Source: Lysobacterales bacterium | Lineage (GTDB): Bacteria; Pseudomonadota; Gammaproteobacteria; Xanthomonadales; UBA2363 | Direction: 5' to 3' | DNA length: 64,000 nucleotides | NCBI GenBank assembly: GCA_019634735.1 | Contig: JAHCAT010000015.1 | Span: 46,035-110,034 of the forward strand | In this document: positions 1 through 21,500 of the stretch, piece by piece | Position numbering within the stretch: the first letter of the stretch is position 1 | How the letters are laid out: every line of letters starts with the position of its first letter | Notes under the pieces: model-generated | The model's database searches: none | What the model saw: the letters and a program-made list of their open reading frames with translations, nothing else | Told to the model about the DNA's origin: nothing | Position numbers and translations under genes: made by a program

Positions 1-912
<912 letters not shown>

Positions 913-954
913 GGCTGAATAACCTCGTATCGAATCTTGTGGGACAGGTTGGGA

Positions 955-3045
<2,091 letters not shown>

Positions 3046-3128
3046 GTCTTGGATCCTTGCTTAGTTGGGTACTCAGCCCGGCGGCAGCTGCGGCGCCGGG
3101 GCCGCGCTCCGCGCCACCGGGCCGATGC

Positions 3129-3599
3129 TCACCAGCGGTAGTGCGAGAAGGCCTTGTTGGCCTCGGCCATGCGGTGGGTCTCTTCGCGCTTCTTCACGGC
3201 GCCGCCGCGGTTCTCGGAGGCGTCCATGAGCTCGCCCGCCAGCTTGCGCGGCATGGTGTTCTCGGAACGCTTGCGGGCCGCGTCGATCAGCCAGCGCATC
3301 GCCAGGGCCTGGCGACGGGCAGGACGAACCTCGACCGGCACCTGGTAGGTGGCGCCACCGACGCGACGGCTCTTCACCTCGACCACCGGGGAGACGTTGT
3401 CGAGCGCCTTCTCGATGGTGGTCAGCGGCTCGGAACCGGCCTTCTCGCCGATGTGCTCGAGCGCGCCGTAGACGATCCGCTCGGCCACCGACTTCTTGCC
3501 GCTGCGCATCACCATGTTGATGAAGCGCGCGACCATCTGGCTGGAGTGCTTCGGATCCGGCAGCGTGACGCGCGCGGGATGGGAGCCCTTTCTCGACAT
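3129..3599 (-). CDS. rpsG: 30S ribosomal protein S7
   Basis: 156 aa, the normal bacterial length. S7 nucleates assembly of the 30S head and binds the 3' domain of 16S rRNA. It begins [16 protein letters not shown] and contains the conserved IVYGALEHI and [11 protein letters not shown] segments and the C-terminal SHYRW motif. It lies 20 bp downstream of rpsL and upstream of fusA. In E. coli S7 is the translational repressor of this operon; no S7-binding structure was resolved here by eye. Confidence 0.97.
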   Translation of the reverse strand: MSRKGSHPARVTLPDPKHSSQMVARFINMVMRSGKKSVAERIVYGALEHIGEKAGSEPLTTIEKALDNVSPVVEVKSRRVGGATYQVPVEVRPARRQALAMRWLIDAARKRSENTMPRKLAGELMDASENRGGAVKKREETHRMAEANKAFSHYRW

Positions 3600-3619
3600 G
3601 ACTTGAGTTCCTGGAAACC

Positions 3620-3994
3620 TTAGGACTTGGGACGCTTGGCGCCGTACTTGGAGCGGGCCTGCCTGCGCTTGGCCACGCCGGAGGCGTCAAGCGAGCCGCG
3701 GACCATGTGGTAGCGCACGCCGGGCAGATCCTTGACGCGGCCGCCGCGGATCAGCACGACCGAGTGCTCCTGGAGGTTGTGACCCTCGCCGCCGATGTAG
3801 GAGATGACCTCGAAACCGTTGGTCAGACGCACCTTGGCGACCTTGCGAAGGGCCGAGTTCGGCTTCTTCGGGGTGGTCGTGTAGACGCGCGTGCAGACGC
3901 CACGCTTCTGCGGACAGGACTCCAGCGCCGGCGAGGCGCTCTTGTAGCTCTTGGGGTGCCGACCCTTGCGGACCAGCTGGTTGATCGTTGCCAT
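3620..3994 (-). CDS. rpsL: 30S ribosomal protein S12
   Basis: 124 aa decoding-centre protein. It has the invariant [28 protein letters not shown] and [12 protein letters not shown] motifs. Lys43 and Lys88, the usual positions of streptomycin-resistance mutations, are unmutated. It is the first gene of the str operon. Upstream lie a terminator-like hairpin (4009-4045) and a strong promoter (4055-4084). Confidence 0.98.
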   Translation of the reverse strand: MATINQLVRKGRHPKSYKSASPALESCPQKRGVCTRVYTTTPKKPNSALRKVAKVRLTNGFEVISYIGGEGHNLQEHSVVLIRGGRVKDLPGVRYHMVRGSLDASGVAKRRQARSKYGAKRPKS

Positions 3995-4008
3995 CGTCAG
4001 CCTCGGAG

Positions 4009-4045
4009 AAACAAAAACACAGGCCGAGCGAAACCCCGGCCTGTG
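4009..4045 (-). terminator. Terminator-like hairpin in the rpsL leader
   Basis: In the rpsL reading direction, a perfect 9-bp stem (CACAGGCCG, bases 4018-4026, pairing with CGGCCTGTG, 4037-4045) is followed directly by TTTTTGTTT. This is the most canonical intrinsic terminator in the window. It lies after the rpsL promoter, 15 bp before the rpsL start codon and after rpoC. It may end rpoBC transcripts, attenuate the str operon, or do both. Confidence 0.75.
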
Positions 4046-4054
4046 AGCTTTGAG

Positions 4055-4084
4055 AGTTTAACGGTATCTTCAGAAACCTGTCAA
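4055..4084 (-). promoter_or_regulatory. Predicted sigma-70 promoter of the rpsL-rpsG-fusA-tuf operon
   Basis: On the minus strand, TTGACA (4079-4084) is followed by 18 bp and then TAAACT (4055-4060); TTAAAC with a 17-bp spacer is an alternative reading. The -35 box matches consensus perfectly. The predicted transcript would start near 4048, so it would begin almost at the terminator-like hairpin. Confidence 0.7.
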
Positions 4085-4158
4085 CACCTTGCGCGGCATC
4101 CTGCCGCCGAACACGAGGCCGGTCCGTGGCCTCATTTCGTTTTGGGGTGCGGCTTAGC

Positions 4159-8442
<4,284 letters not shown>

Positions 8443-8462
8443 GGCTTATCTCCGCGTCCCGG

Positions 8463-12548
<4,086 letters not shown>

Positions 12549-12620
12549 GTAACCGCCTCGCTAGATGCCGCCCCGCGGGCACGGGACTGGGGTGTGAAAC
12601 CGGATGGCAGAACGGAAATC

Positions 12621-12659
12621 GGGAAGGCGCCGCCGGCGCCCGGGTCTCGGCGCCTTCCC
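12621..12659 (-). other. rplL-rpoB intercistronic hairpin (possible RNase III site)
   Basis: An 11-bp perfect inverted repeat: GGGAAGGCGCC at 12621-12631 and its complement at 12649-12659, with a 17-base GC-rich loop. It lies 73-111 bp upstream of the rpoB start. In E. coli a long hairpin in this gap is cut by RNase III; an equivalent role here is inference from position. Confidence 0.5.
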
Positions 12660-12682
12660 CATTGCCGTCGCAACCACCGCGG

Positions 12683-12717
12683 CGAAAAACACGAAAGGCC
12701 CGGGGGCTTGCGCCCCC
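12683..12717 (-). terminator. Weak terminator or attenuator after rplL
   Basis: On the minus strand, GGGGGC (12712-12717), a 4-base loop and GCCCCC (12702-12707) are followed by GGGCCTTTCGTGTTTTT. The U-rich stretch starts several bases after the stem, so partial termination is likely. A partial attenuator between rplL and rpoB is known in E. coli and adjusts the ratio of ribosomal protein to polymerase. Confidence 0.5.
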
Positions 12718-12759
12718 AGGCTCGACCGGTCGCTGTGGTGACAGCGACGCAACCGCCGA

Positions 12760-13137
12760 TTACTTCAGCTCGACGGTGGCGCCGGCCGCTTCCAGCTCCT
12801 TCTTGAACTTGGCGGCGTCGTCCTTGCTCACGGCATCCTTGACGGTGCCGGTCGCCTCGACGAGGTCCTTGGCCTCCTTCAGGCCCAGGCCGGTGATGGC
12901 GCGGACCGCCTTGATCACCTCGACCTTCTTCTCGCCGGCCGACTTCAGCACGACGGTGAACTCGGTCTGCTCCTCGGCGGCCGGGGCAGCGGCGCCACCG
13001 GCCGGCGCGGCGGCGACCGCCACCGGGGCGGCGGCGGACACGCCGAACTTGTCTTCCATCATCTTGACCAGCTCGACGACGTCCATGACGGACATGCCGG
13101 CGATGGCATCCAGGATCTCTTCCTTGCTAACGGCCAT
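12760..13137 (-). CDS. rplL: 50S ribosomal protein L7/L12
   Basis: 125 aa stalk protein that recruits translational GTPases. The N-terminal dimerisation region ([20 protein letters not shown]) is followed by an Ala/Pro-rich hinge at about residues 37-54 and a C-terminal domain with [24 protein letters not shown]. The highly acidic, Ala-rich composition is typical. It lies 51 bp downstream of rplJ and is co-transcribed with it. Confidence 0.98.
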   Translation of the reverse strand: MAVSKEEILDAIAGMSVMDVVELVKMMEDKFGVSAAAPVAVAAAPAGGAAAPAAEEQTEFTVVLKSAGEKKVEVIKAVRAITGLGLKEAKDLVEATGTVKDAVSKDDAAKFKKELEAAGATVELK

Positions 13138-13188
13138 TTTCTTAACCTCGAAACGTGATTACGGGATGATTGGGTTGCGAACCGCGGA

Positions 13189-13719
13189 TCAGGCTGCAGC
13201 CTTCTTGGCTTCGGCCACGGCATTGACGACGCGCGCGGTCTGGGCGACCGGCTCGTTGAGCGTGCGCACGAACTTGACGACCGGGGCGATCATCACGCCG
13301 GCCAGCATTCCGAGCGCCTGCTCGAGGGTCGGCAGCGATGCCAGCTGCTCCACATGGGAGGCCGGGTACATCTGCCCGCCGACCGCGACGAGACGCGGCT
13401 TCAGCTTGTCGTTGCCCTTGGCGAACTCCTTGATCAAACGACCGGCAGCACCGGGATCGTCCTTGGAGAAGGCATACAGGAGCGGACCGGTCAGCGCGTC
13501 GGCGACGCACTGGTAATCGGTACCGTCCACCGCACGGCGGACCAGCGTGTTCTTGGCCACCTTGAGGAAGACGCCGCCCTGACGGGCCTTCGCACGCAGC
13601 TCGGTGAGCTGCGCCACGGACAAGCCGATGTAGTCGGCCGCGACCAGGGAATGCGCCTGGGCCGCCACTTCCGCGAGTTCGGCAACCAGCTCTTTCTTCT
13701 GAGCAAGATTTAGTGCCAT
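13189..13719 (-). CDS. rplJ: 50S ribosomal protein L10
   Basis: 176 aa stalk base protein that carries the L7/L12 dimers. The chosen ATG gives [19 protein letters not shown], the conserved N-terminus. The frame stays open upstream to 14067, but that extension crosses the leader hairpins and the 50-bp repeats and does not look like protein. [15 protein letters not shown] matches the family. L10 normally represses its own operon by binding the leader; a candidate leader lies at 13720-13870. Confidence 0.96.
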   Translation of the reverse strand: MALNLAQKKELVAELAEVAAQAHSLVAADYIGLSVAQLTELRAKARQGGVFLKVAKNTLVRRAVDGTDYQCVADALTGPLLYAFSKDDPGAAGRLIKEFAKGNDKLKPRLVAVGGQMYPASHVEQLASLPTLEQALGMLAGVMIAPVVKFVRTLNEPVAQTARVVNAVAEAKKAAA

Positions 13720-13870
13720 TTCGACTCCGAACTTGCATCCGGCGGGCACCATGCCCGCCGGGGGTGAACGGACCGCATCCTTGCGGGCCGCCGGTGCCTT
13801 GCGGCACCTTCCGTGGTGGCCTTCATCCCGCTGCTCCAGCCGGCCGCAACCGGCTGGAGGAGCGGGACGA
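13720..13870 (-). promoter_or_regulatory. Candidate L10 (rplJ) leader with three hairpins
   Basis: Directly upstream of rplJ three stems can be drawn: CCGGCGGGC with its complement (13739-13747 and 13753-13761), GGTGCC/GGCACC (793-798 and 803-808 of the 13-kb block), and CTCCAGCCGG with its complement (13834-13843 and 13850-13859), which extends with a mismatch. Position and structure suit the autoregulatory L10 leader known in other bacteria. The kink-turn itself was not identified. Confidence 0.5.
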
Positions 13871-14020
13871 GGGTTGCACCATCTACGCAGGCCGGTTGCC
13901 CGATTACCCCGGAACGGCTCGCGCCACGCCGGGACCTGCGGTCTTTGACGGCTTGCCGGACGGTCACGCACCCTGGCGGGTGTCACACCGTGGGCCTTCC
14001 GGCAGCCCTCATTTACGGTC
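13871..14020. other. Remainder of the rplJ-rplA gap
   Basis: No convincing gene. The rplJ-rplA gap is 627 bp in total. A promoter for rplJL would be expected in this part on the minus strand, but I see no clear -35/-10 pair. Short frames on both strands have no recognisable product. Confidence 0.4.
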
Positions 14021-14268
14021 GTCCCTGACCAACAGCCCGGCCATCCATGGCCGGACTTTTCAAACAAGCCTTCCCTGACCAGAAGCCCGGCCGTCCGTGG
14101 CTGGACTTTTCAAACAAGCCTTCCCTGACCAGAAGCCCGGCCATCCATGGCTGGACTTTTCAAACAAGCCTTCCCTGACGAGAAGCCCGGCCGTCCGTGG
14201 CCGGCTTTTCAAACAAGCCTTCCCCGACCAGCAAGCCGGTCATCCGTGACCGGCCTTCGAAACGAGCC
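14021..14268. repeat. Five tandem copies of a 50-bp palindrome-bearing repeat
   Basis: Copies lie at 14021-14070, 14071-14120, 14121-14170, 14171-14219 and 14220-14268. Each has a palindrome of the type CCGGCCATCCATGGCCGG followed by ACTTTTCAAACAAGCC. The last copy is the most diverged, yet its stem is preserved by paired changes (CCGGTCA against TGACCGG). The array sits inside the rplKA-rplJL cluster and would be transcribed with it. Confidence 0.9.
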
Positions 14269-14346
14269 TTCGGAGGCCGTGGCGCCGGCCATCCGGGCCC
14301 GGCGCGATCGCGCCCGGGCCGGACGGGGCCCGAGCCCGCGGCCCGG

Positions 14347-15051
14347 TTACTTGGCGCCGGTGGTCAGGGTCGAGGTGTCGACGCCGATGCCGATGCCCAT
14401 GGTGCTGGACACGAACACCTTCTGGAGGTACTGGCCCTTGGCGGCGGACGGCTTGGCCTTGACCAGGTCGGCGACCAGCGCGTTCAGGTTCTCCTTCAGG
14501 GCATCGACCTCGAAGCTGGCCTTGCCGATCGTTGCGTGGACGATGCCGCCCTTGTCCGCGCGGAACCGGACCTGGCCGCTCTTGGCGTTGTTCACGGCCA
14601 AAGCGACGTCCATGGTCACGGTGTTGGTCTTCGGATTCGGCATCAGGCCACGCGGGCCGAGCACCTGGCCGAGCTTGCCGACCACGCGCATGGCGTCCGG
14701 GGTGGCGATCACCACACCGAAGTTGAGGTCGCCGGCCTGCATCTGCTCGGCCAGGTCGTCCATGCCGACCGCATCGGCGCCGGCGGCGCGGGCCTCATCG
14801 GCCTTGGGACCCTGGGCGAACACCGCGACACGCACGGTCTTGCCGGTGCCGTTGGGCAGCACGGTGGAGCCGCGCACGACCTGATCGGACTTCTTGGGAT
14901 CGATACCGAGGCGGACCGCGACGTCGATGGACTCGACGAACTTGGTCTTGCTGTTGTCCTTGAGGATCTTCAGGGCCTCGTCGATGGCGTAGGTGGAACC
15001 GGGCTTGACTGCACCGGCCATCGCCTTGAAACGCTTGCTGAGCTTTGCCAT
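14347..15051 (-). CDS. rplA: 50S ribosomal protein L1
   Basis: 234 aa, the normal length. L1 forms the L1 stalk and escorts deacylated tRNA from the E site. Conserved stretches are [50 protein letters not shown] and the [14 protein letters not shown] region. It starts 3 bp after rplK. In many bacteria L1 represses its own mRNA near the rplK start. Confidence 0.98.
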   Translation of the reverse strand: MAKLSKRFKAMAGAVKPGSTYAIDEALKILKDNSKTKFVESIDVAVRLGIDPKKSDQVVRGSTVLPNGTGKTVRVAVFAQGPKADEARAAGADAVGMDDLAEQMQAGDLNFGVVIATPDAMRVVGKLGQVLGPRGLMPNPKTNTVTMDVALAVNNAKSGQVRFRADKGGIVHATIGKASFEVDALKENLNALVADLVKAKPSAAKGQYLQKVFVSSTMGIGIGVDTSTLTTGAK

Positions 15052-15054
15052 GTC

Positions 15055-15483
15055 TTATCCCTCCACCACCAGACCCATGCTACGCGCGCTGCCGGCGATG
15101 GTACGCACGGCGGCGTCCAGGTCGGCCGCGGTCAGGTCGGGCTCCTTCGCCTTGGCGATGTCCTCGAGCTGGGCGCGGGTGACCTTGCCGACCTTGTCGG
15201 TATGCGGCTTGGGCGAGCCCTTGGCCACGCCGGTCGCCTTCTTGAGCAGGATCGTGGCCGGCGGGGTCTTGGTGATGAAGGTGAAGCTGCGGTCGGAATA
15301 GACCGTGATCACGACCGGCAGGGGCAGGCCCGGCTCGACCTTCTGCGTGGCGGCGTTGAATGCCTTGCAGAACTCCATGATGTTGACGCCGCGCTGGCCC
15401 AGCGCCGGGCCCACGGGCGGACTCGGGTTGGCCTGCCCGGCCTTGACCTGCAGCTTGATGTAGCCGGTGATCTTCTTTGCCAT
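15055..15483 (-). CDS. rplK: 50S ribosomal protein L11
   Basis: 142 aa, the normal length. L11 binds the GTPase-associated centre of 23S rRNA and is needed for RelA activation. Features are [35 protein letters not shown], including the Pro-rich thiostrepton-site helix, and the C-terminal [12 protein letters not shown] motif. It follows nusG after 167 bp. Confidence 0.98.
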   Translation of the reverse strand: MAKKITGYIKLQVKAGQANPSPPVGPALGQRGVNIMEFCKAFNAATQKVEPGLPLPVVITVYSDRSFTFITKTPPATILLKKATGVAKGSPKPHTDKVGKVTRAQLEDIAKAKEPDLTAADLDAAVRTIAGSARSMGLVVEG

Positions 15484-15551
15484 CGTTGTCTACTCCTCGG
15501 GTCCAGACGCCTGCACGTCGATGTCGACTGCGGGGCTCCCCGTCAGTTTTG

Positions 15552-15585
15552 GATTCGGGACCGGGGACCGGGAACCGGGGACCGG
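15552..15585. repeat. Short GGGACCG heptamer array between nusG and rplK
   Basis: About five imperfect 7-bp units of the GGGACCG type lie in the 167-bp nusG-rplK gap. They belong to the same family as the longer arrays at 53972, 54461, 59559, 63691 and 63948. Confidence 0.7.
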
Positions 15586-15650
15586 CCGGGCGCGGATGGA
15601 ATCCTTCCGCCCAGCCCGCTGTCCCGGCGCCCGACCCTGGGCCCGGCCTT

Positions 15651-16211
15651 TCAGGCCTTCTCCACCTGTGCGAACTCCAGTTCCACAGGCGTCGATCGGC
15701 CGAAAATCAGTACCGCCACCCGCAGGCGGCTCTTGTCGTAGTTCACTTCCTCGACCACGCCGTTGAAGTCGTTGAAGGGACCGTCGACGACGCGGACCAT
15801 CTCGCCCGGCTCGAACAGCACCTTCGGCCGCGGCTTCTCGACACCTTCCTGGACGCGCCGGAGGATGGCGTCGGCCTCGTGGTCGGCGATCGGCAGCGGC
15901 CGGTCGGCGGTGCCGCCGATGAAGCCCATCACCTTGGCGGTCTCCTTGACCAGGTGCCAGCTCTCGTCGTCGATCTTCTTGGTCTTGCCGTCCTCGTGGG
16001 TCTCGATCTGGACCAGCACGTAGCCGGGGAAGAACTTGCGCTCGGACTTGCGCTTCTGGCCGCCGCGCATCTCCACGACCTCTTCGGTCGGGACCAGGAC
16101 CTCACCGAAGCGGTCGTCCATGCCGGCGCGCGCGATGCGCTCGCGAAGGTTCTGGGCGACCGACTTCTCGAAGCCGGAATAGGCGTGAACGACGTACCAG
16201 CGCTTGGCCAT
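15651..16211 (-). CDS. nusG: Transcription elongation and antitermination factor NusG
   Basis: 186 aa. The NGN domain begins [22 protein letters not shown] and includes the [11 protein letters not shown] segment. The C-terminal KOW domain contains [20 protein letters not shown] and ends [17 protein letters not shown]. NusG binds RNA polymerase and couples it to Rho or to the ribosome through S10. It starts 3 bp after secE, the conserved pair. Confidence 0.98.
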   Translation of the reverse strand: MAKRWYVVHAYSGFEKSVAQNLRERIARAGMDDRFGEVLVPTEEVVEMRGGQKRKSERKFFPGYVLVQIETHEDGKTKKIDDESWHLVKETAKVMGFIGGTADRPLPIADHEADAILRRVQEGVEKPRPKVLFEPGEMVRVVDGPFNDFNGVVEEVNYDKSRLRVAVLIFGRSTPVELEFAQVEKA

Positions 16212-16214
16212 GGC

Positions 16215-16625
16215 TCAGACTCCGACGATGCCGCGGACGATCCAGGCCAGCAGCATGTCGATCAGCCAAAGGATGATCGAGATGATGACCACCACGATCA
16301 GCACCACGATGGTGGTCTGGATGGTCTCCTGGCGGGTCGGCCAGGTGACCTTGCGCATCTCGAATCGGGTCTCGCCGAAGAAGCCGGTCAGGGCGCGGCC
16401 GGGACCGGTGAAGGCGGCCAGCAGCGCCGCCACCACCACGGTGGCGACCAGGCCGAGCACCCGCACCGCGAAGTGCAGGACGTCCGCGAACCAGTAGAAG
16501 CCCACCACGCCGGCGACCAGCAGCGCGAGCGCCGCCAGCAGCTTGACGGTGTCCTGGCCCGAGGCGCCGCCCTCGTGTTGTTCCACCTTGCCGTTCATCC
16601 AGCTTTCCTTGTCGCTGCCGGACAC
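16215..16625 (-). CDS. secE: Preprotein translocase subunit SecE
   Basis: 136 aa inner-membrane protein of the SecYEG channel. Three hydrophobic segments are visible, at about residues 28-48, 53-72 and 103-130, as in enteric SecE. The signature cytosolic helix EMRKVTWPTRQET precedes the last segment. An internal Met (MNGKVEQ) is an alternative start. It is the immediate upstream neighbour of nusG. Confidence 0.96.
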   Translation of the reverse strand: MSGSDKESWMNGKVEQHEGGASGQDTVKLLAALALLVAGVVGFYWFADVLHFAVRVLGLVATVVVAALLAAFTGPGRALTGFFGETRFEMRKVTWPTRQETIQTTIVVLIVVVIISIILWLIDMLLAWIVRGIVGV

Positions 16626-16680
16626 GCGCCCGGCACTGTGAGCTTCCGTCCGTGGGGACCGGGCCGTGGCCCGGGACCGG

Positions 16681-16756
<76 letters not shown>

Positions 16757-16850
16757 AACCGGTGCCTCACAAACACGTTCGGCGAGCCCGCGAGGACTCG
16801 CCTTGATGACGCGTGCCGGGCGGCGTCGGCCGCCCGGCGGATCGTCGCGC

Positions 16851-18041
<1,191 letters not shown>

Positions 18042-18131
18042 GACTGCCTCTTGCTGACGTTAGCTTGTGTAGTGGCGCTCTCGGGGAGCCTGCACACGGA
18101 TGTACGGGCCGTTGCGGGGGATCCGCGAATC

Positions 18132-18207
<76 letters not shown>

Positions 18208-18240
18208 AAGTTTTCAATGTGTCGTGCGGCAGGGTCGCAA

Positions 18241-18314
<74 letters not shown>

Positions 18315-18327
18315 TACGACGGGTTCC

Positions 18328-18413
18328 TGGTGGAGGGAGGTGGATTCGAACCACCGAAGGCGTAAGCCAGCAGATTTACAGTCTGCCCCCGTTGGCCGCT
18401 TGGGTATCCCTCC
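18328..18413 (-). tRNA. tRNA-Tyr (GTA)
   Basis: 86 nt with a long variable arm and encoded CCA. The acceptor GGAGGGA pairs with TCCCTCC; anticodon loop CTGTAAA gives GTA. It is the first gene of the tRNA-tuf transcription unit. Confidence 0.97.
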
Positions 18414-18427
18414 ATTGGGAGCCGCGC

Positions 18428-18457
18428 ATTCTCGCCGCAAGCGCCGGGCCATGTCAA
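18428..18457 (-). promoter_or_regulatory. Predicted strong promoter of the tRNA-tuf operon
   Basis: On the minus strand, TTGACA (18452-18457), an 18-bp spacer and GAGAAT (18428-18433), then a GC-rich discriminator (GCGCGGC) just before tRNA-Tyr. A GC-rich discriminator at a stable-RNA promoter is the usual signature of stringent control. Confidence 0.65.
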
Positions 18458-18522
18458 CGCCCGCCCCGGGCGCGGCTGGCGGACCGCGTCCGCCGCACTG
18501 GCCGCGGGCCGGCGCGATTGGC

Positions 18523-18528
18523 GATAAT
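18523..18528 (+). promoter_or_regulatory. Possible -10 element (GATAAT) for the glycosyltransferase
   Basis: GATAAT lies 42 bp upstream of the chosen start at 18571. The -35 region is only weakly matched (around 18498-18503). It is divergent from the tRNA-tuf promoter about 70 bp away. Confidence 0.35.
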
Positions 18529-18570
18529 CCGCGGCCCGCCCGCGCCAGCCCGCCCCCCGACCCGACCCTG

Positions 18571-21500
18571 ATGACGTCCCTCGCCGCCCAGACCGTCCGC
18601 TGGGGTCCGGATGCCGCCGCCCTGGCCCCGGGCGAGCTGGCCTGGCCCGACCTGGACCCGCCCGGGCGGACGGGCGACTGGCAACCCCTGCTCGAGCGGC
18701 TCGCCGCCCTGCCCGGCGACCGTCCGGTGCTGTTGCTGCGGGCCGGCGTCGTGCTGCCGGCAGCGGCCGTTCGCCGACTGGCCCTGTCCGGCGCCGCGAT
18801 CGCGGCGGCCGCGGGCGGCGAGGCCGGGCATTCCCCGCTGCCACCGGGCACCTTGCTGCCCGCCCCCCTGCCCGTGGCGGAACTGGATCGCGCGCTGGCC
18901 TGGCTGGGGCGGGGGCGCACGGTCGCCCTGGCCGAGCCCGCCCTCGCAGCGGCCCTGTGGCAGGCCGGCGCCGCGACCCGGCTGCTCGCCTCGGGCTGGC
19001 AGCCAGGCGAGCCGCTGCCGGACGGACTGGACTGCCGGCTGGTCGACAACGCCCTGGCCCTGGATCCCGACCGGGACCTGGCCGGAACCCCGGCCTGGCA
19101 ACACAACGTCGTGCCGCCCCCCGCCGACGCCCTGGATTCCGTCCGGGCCGGATGGCCGCTCACGCACGAGCGCCAGGCGCGCCTGCCGGACGTCCCCGCG
19201 GCGCCGGTTGCCGGTGTCGATCCGGTACCGGTTGTCCTGCATCTGTCGCATGGCTGGGGCGGCGGCACCGCACGCTTCATCACCGATCTCGCCCGGGCCG
19301 ACACCTCCCGCGCCCACCTGTTGCTGGAGGCTCACGGGGCCACCACGCGCGCGCAGTACGGCGAGTGGCTGGAGCTGCGACCGGCCGCGGCGCCCGACCT
19401 GCTACTGGAACGCTTCGACCTGGCGCCCCCGATTGCCGCCAGCGTGGATGGCCATGCCCTGCACGCCCAGGCCCTGGCCGCGGTGCGTGAGCGCTGGCCG
19501 GTCTCGGCGCTGGTCGTGTCGTCGCTGATCGGCCACGCCCTGGCCGCGCTGGAATGCGGCCTGCCCTGCCTGGTGGTCTGCCACGACTACTATCCGCTCT
19601 GGCCCGAGCTGCACTGCGATTTCGGCGACCCGGCGCGGCGCTTCGACCGTGCGGAACTTGAGCGGGACCTGGCCCTGGCGCCACCGACCCTGTTCGGCGG
19701 CCGCGACGCCGGCCGCTGGTGGGCGCTGCGCGAGGCATTCGTGGCCCGGCTGCTGGCGGCGCGACCGACTCTGGTCACGCCCACCGCCCAGGTCCGTGAC
19801 AACTGGCTGCGCATCGAACCGCGGCTTGCGGCGCTGCAGTGGCAGGTCGTGGCGCACGGCCTCGCGCCCTGGTCGCGGCCGGTCGCCATGCCGGTGCCGG
19901 ATCGGCATGACGACCGGCCGCTGCGGGTACTGGTGCCGGGCCGGATCTCCGGCGGCAAGGGCATCGCCCTGCTCGCGCCGTTGGCGCGCAGCCTGCCGGA
20001 CGGTGTCGAGCTGGTGCTGGTGGGCGCCGGCACCACCGGTGCCGAGCTGCTCGGCCTGTCCCGCGTCCACCTGCTGTGCGACTACCCACGCGACGAACTG
20101 CCGACGCTGGTGGCGAGCCTGGCGCCCGACCTCGCCCTGCTTCCCGCCACCGTGGCGGAGACCTTCGGTTACCTGCTGAGCGAACTGCGCGACCTCGGCG
20201 TACCGGTCCTGGCGACCGCCATTGGCGCCTACCGGGAACGCATCGACGATGGCGTGGACGGCCTGCTGGCCGAACCGGAGGCCGGCGCCCTGGCGCGCCG
20301 GCTGGCCGCGCTGCGCGACGACCGCACGGTCCTCGACCGCGTGCGCGCCCGGCTGGCCGCGCTGCCCAGCCGCAGTGCCGGGGCGATGGCCGCCGACTAC
20401 GCGGCGCTGCTGCCGCCGGCACCGCCAGCGAGCCGGACCGGCAGACTTCCCGACCAGCTCGGCCTGGCCCGCCTGGACCAGCTCAACCGCCGCGCGCTGG
20501 AGGCCGAGGCGACCCGGGAATTCCTCTGCAACCGCCTGGCCGAACAGGCCGCCGAACTGGAACGGCGGGCGAGCTGGGGCTTCGCCCTCGACCGCCAGGT
20601 CCGCGCCCAGGCCGCCGTGATCGCCCAGCACGAGGCAAGCAGCGTCAACACCCGGCTGCGCGCCGAGGTCGACCAGCTGCTGGCCGACCGGGCCGTGCTG
20701 CAGGCCCGATCCGACGAGCTGGAGCGCGTCCACCGCAGCCGCTCCTGGCGCCTGATGGGACCGGCCCGGCGACTGGCCCGCCTGCTGCGCACCTCCGCCG
20801 ACCGCCTGGCCTACCGGCTGCTGCGACTGCGCGGCCTGCTGCGCCGCGCCCGCCTGAGCCTGTCGACACGGGGACTGGGCGGCAGCCTGCGCCACATTCG
20901 ACAGCGCCGGCGTGGTCCCGGCGCCGGTTCCTCGTCGGCGTGGGTCGTGCCGGTACCGGTCAGCGCCATCCCGCCGGCACGGCTGCCCACCTCGACGCAG
21001 CCCGAGGTGAGCATCGTCATCCCGGTGCACGGCAAGCTGCCCTACACCTGCGCCTGCCTGGCCTCCCTGGTCCGGCATGCCGGGCTGACACCGTTCGAGG
21101 CGATCGTCGTGGACGACGCCTCGCCCGACGACAGCGCGGCGGTGCTGGCGCAGGTCGAGGGTCTGCGCCTGCTCCGCAACGCCAGCAACCTGGGCTTCGT
21201 GGGCAGCTGCAACGCGGGCGCCGCCGCCGCGCGGGGCCGCTGGCTGCTCTTCCTCAACAACGACACCACGGTCACGGAAGGCTGGCTGGAGGCGCTGCTG
21301 GCGACCTTCGACGAGTTCCCGGAAGCCGGCCTGGTCGGCGCCCGCCTGGTCTATCCCGACGGTCGCCTGCAGGAATCCGGCGGCCTGGTGTTCGCCGACG
21401 GCTCGGGCTGGAACTACGGCCGCTTCGGCGATCCGTCGGACCCCCGCTACGCCTGGGCGCGCGCCACCGACTACTGTTCCGGCGCCGCGATCGTGATCGC

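Noticed and set aside
13720..14067. Upstream extension of rplJ in frame to 14067
   Set aside because: The extension would run through the leader hairpins and the 50-bp repeats; L10 starts at MALNLAQKK in all relatives I know.
14021..14268. CRISPR array
   Set aside because: Copies are contiguous without unique spacers and the unit is 50 bp; no cas gene nearby. It is a tandem repeat.
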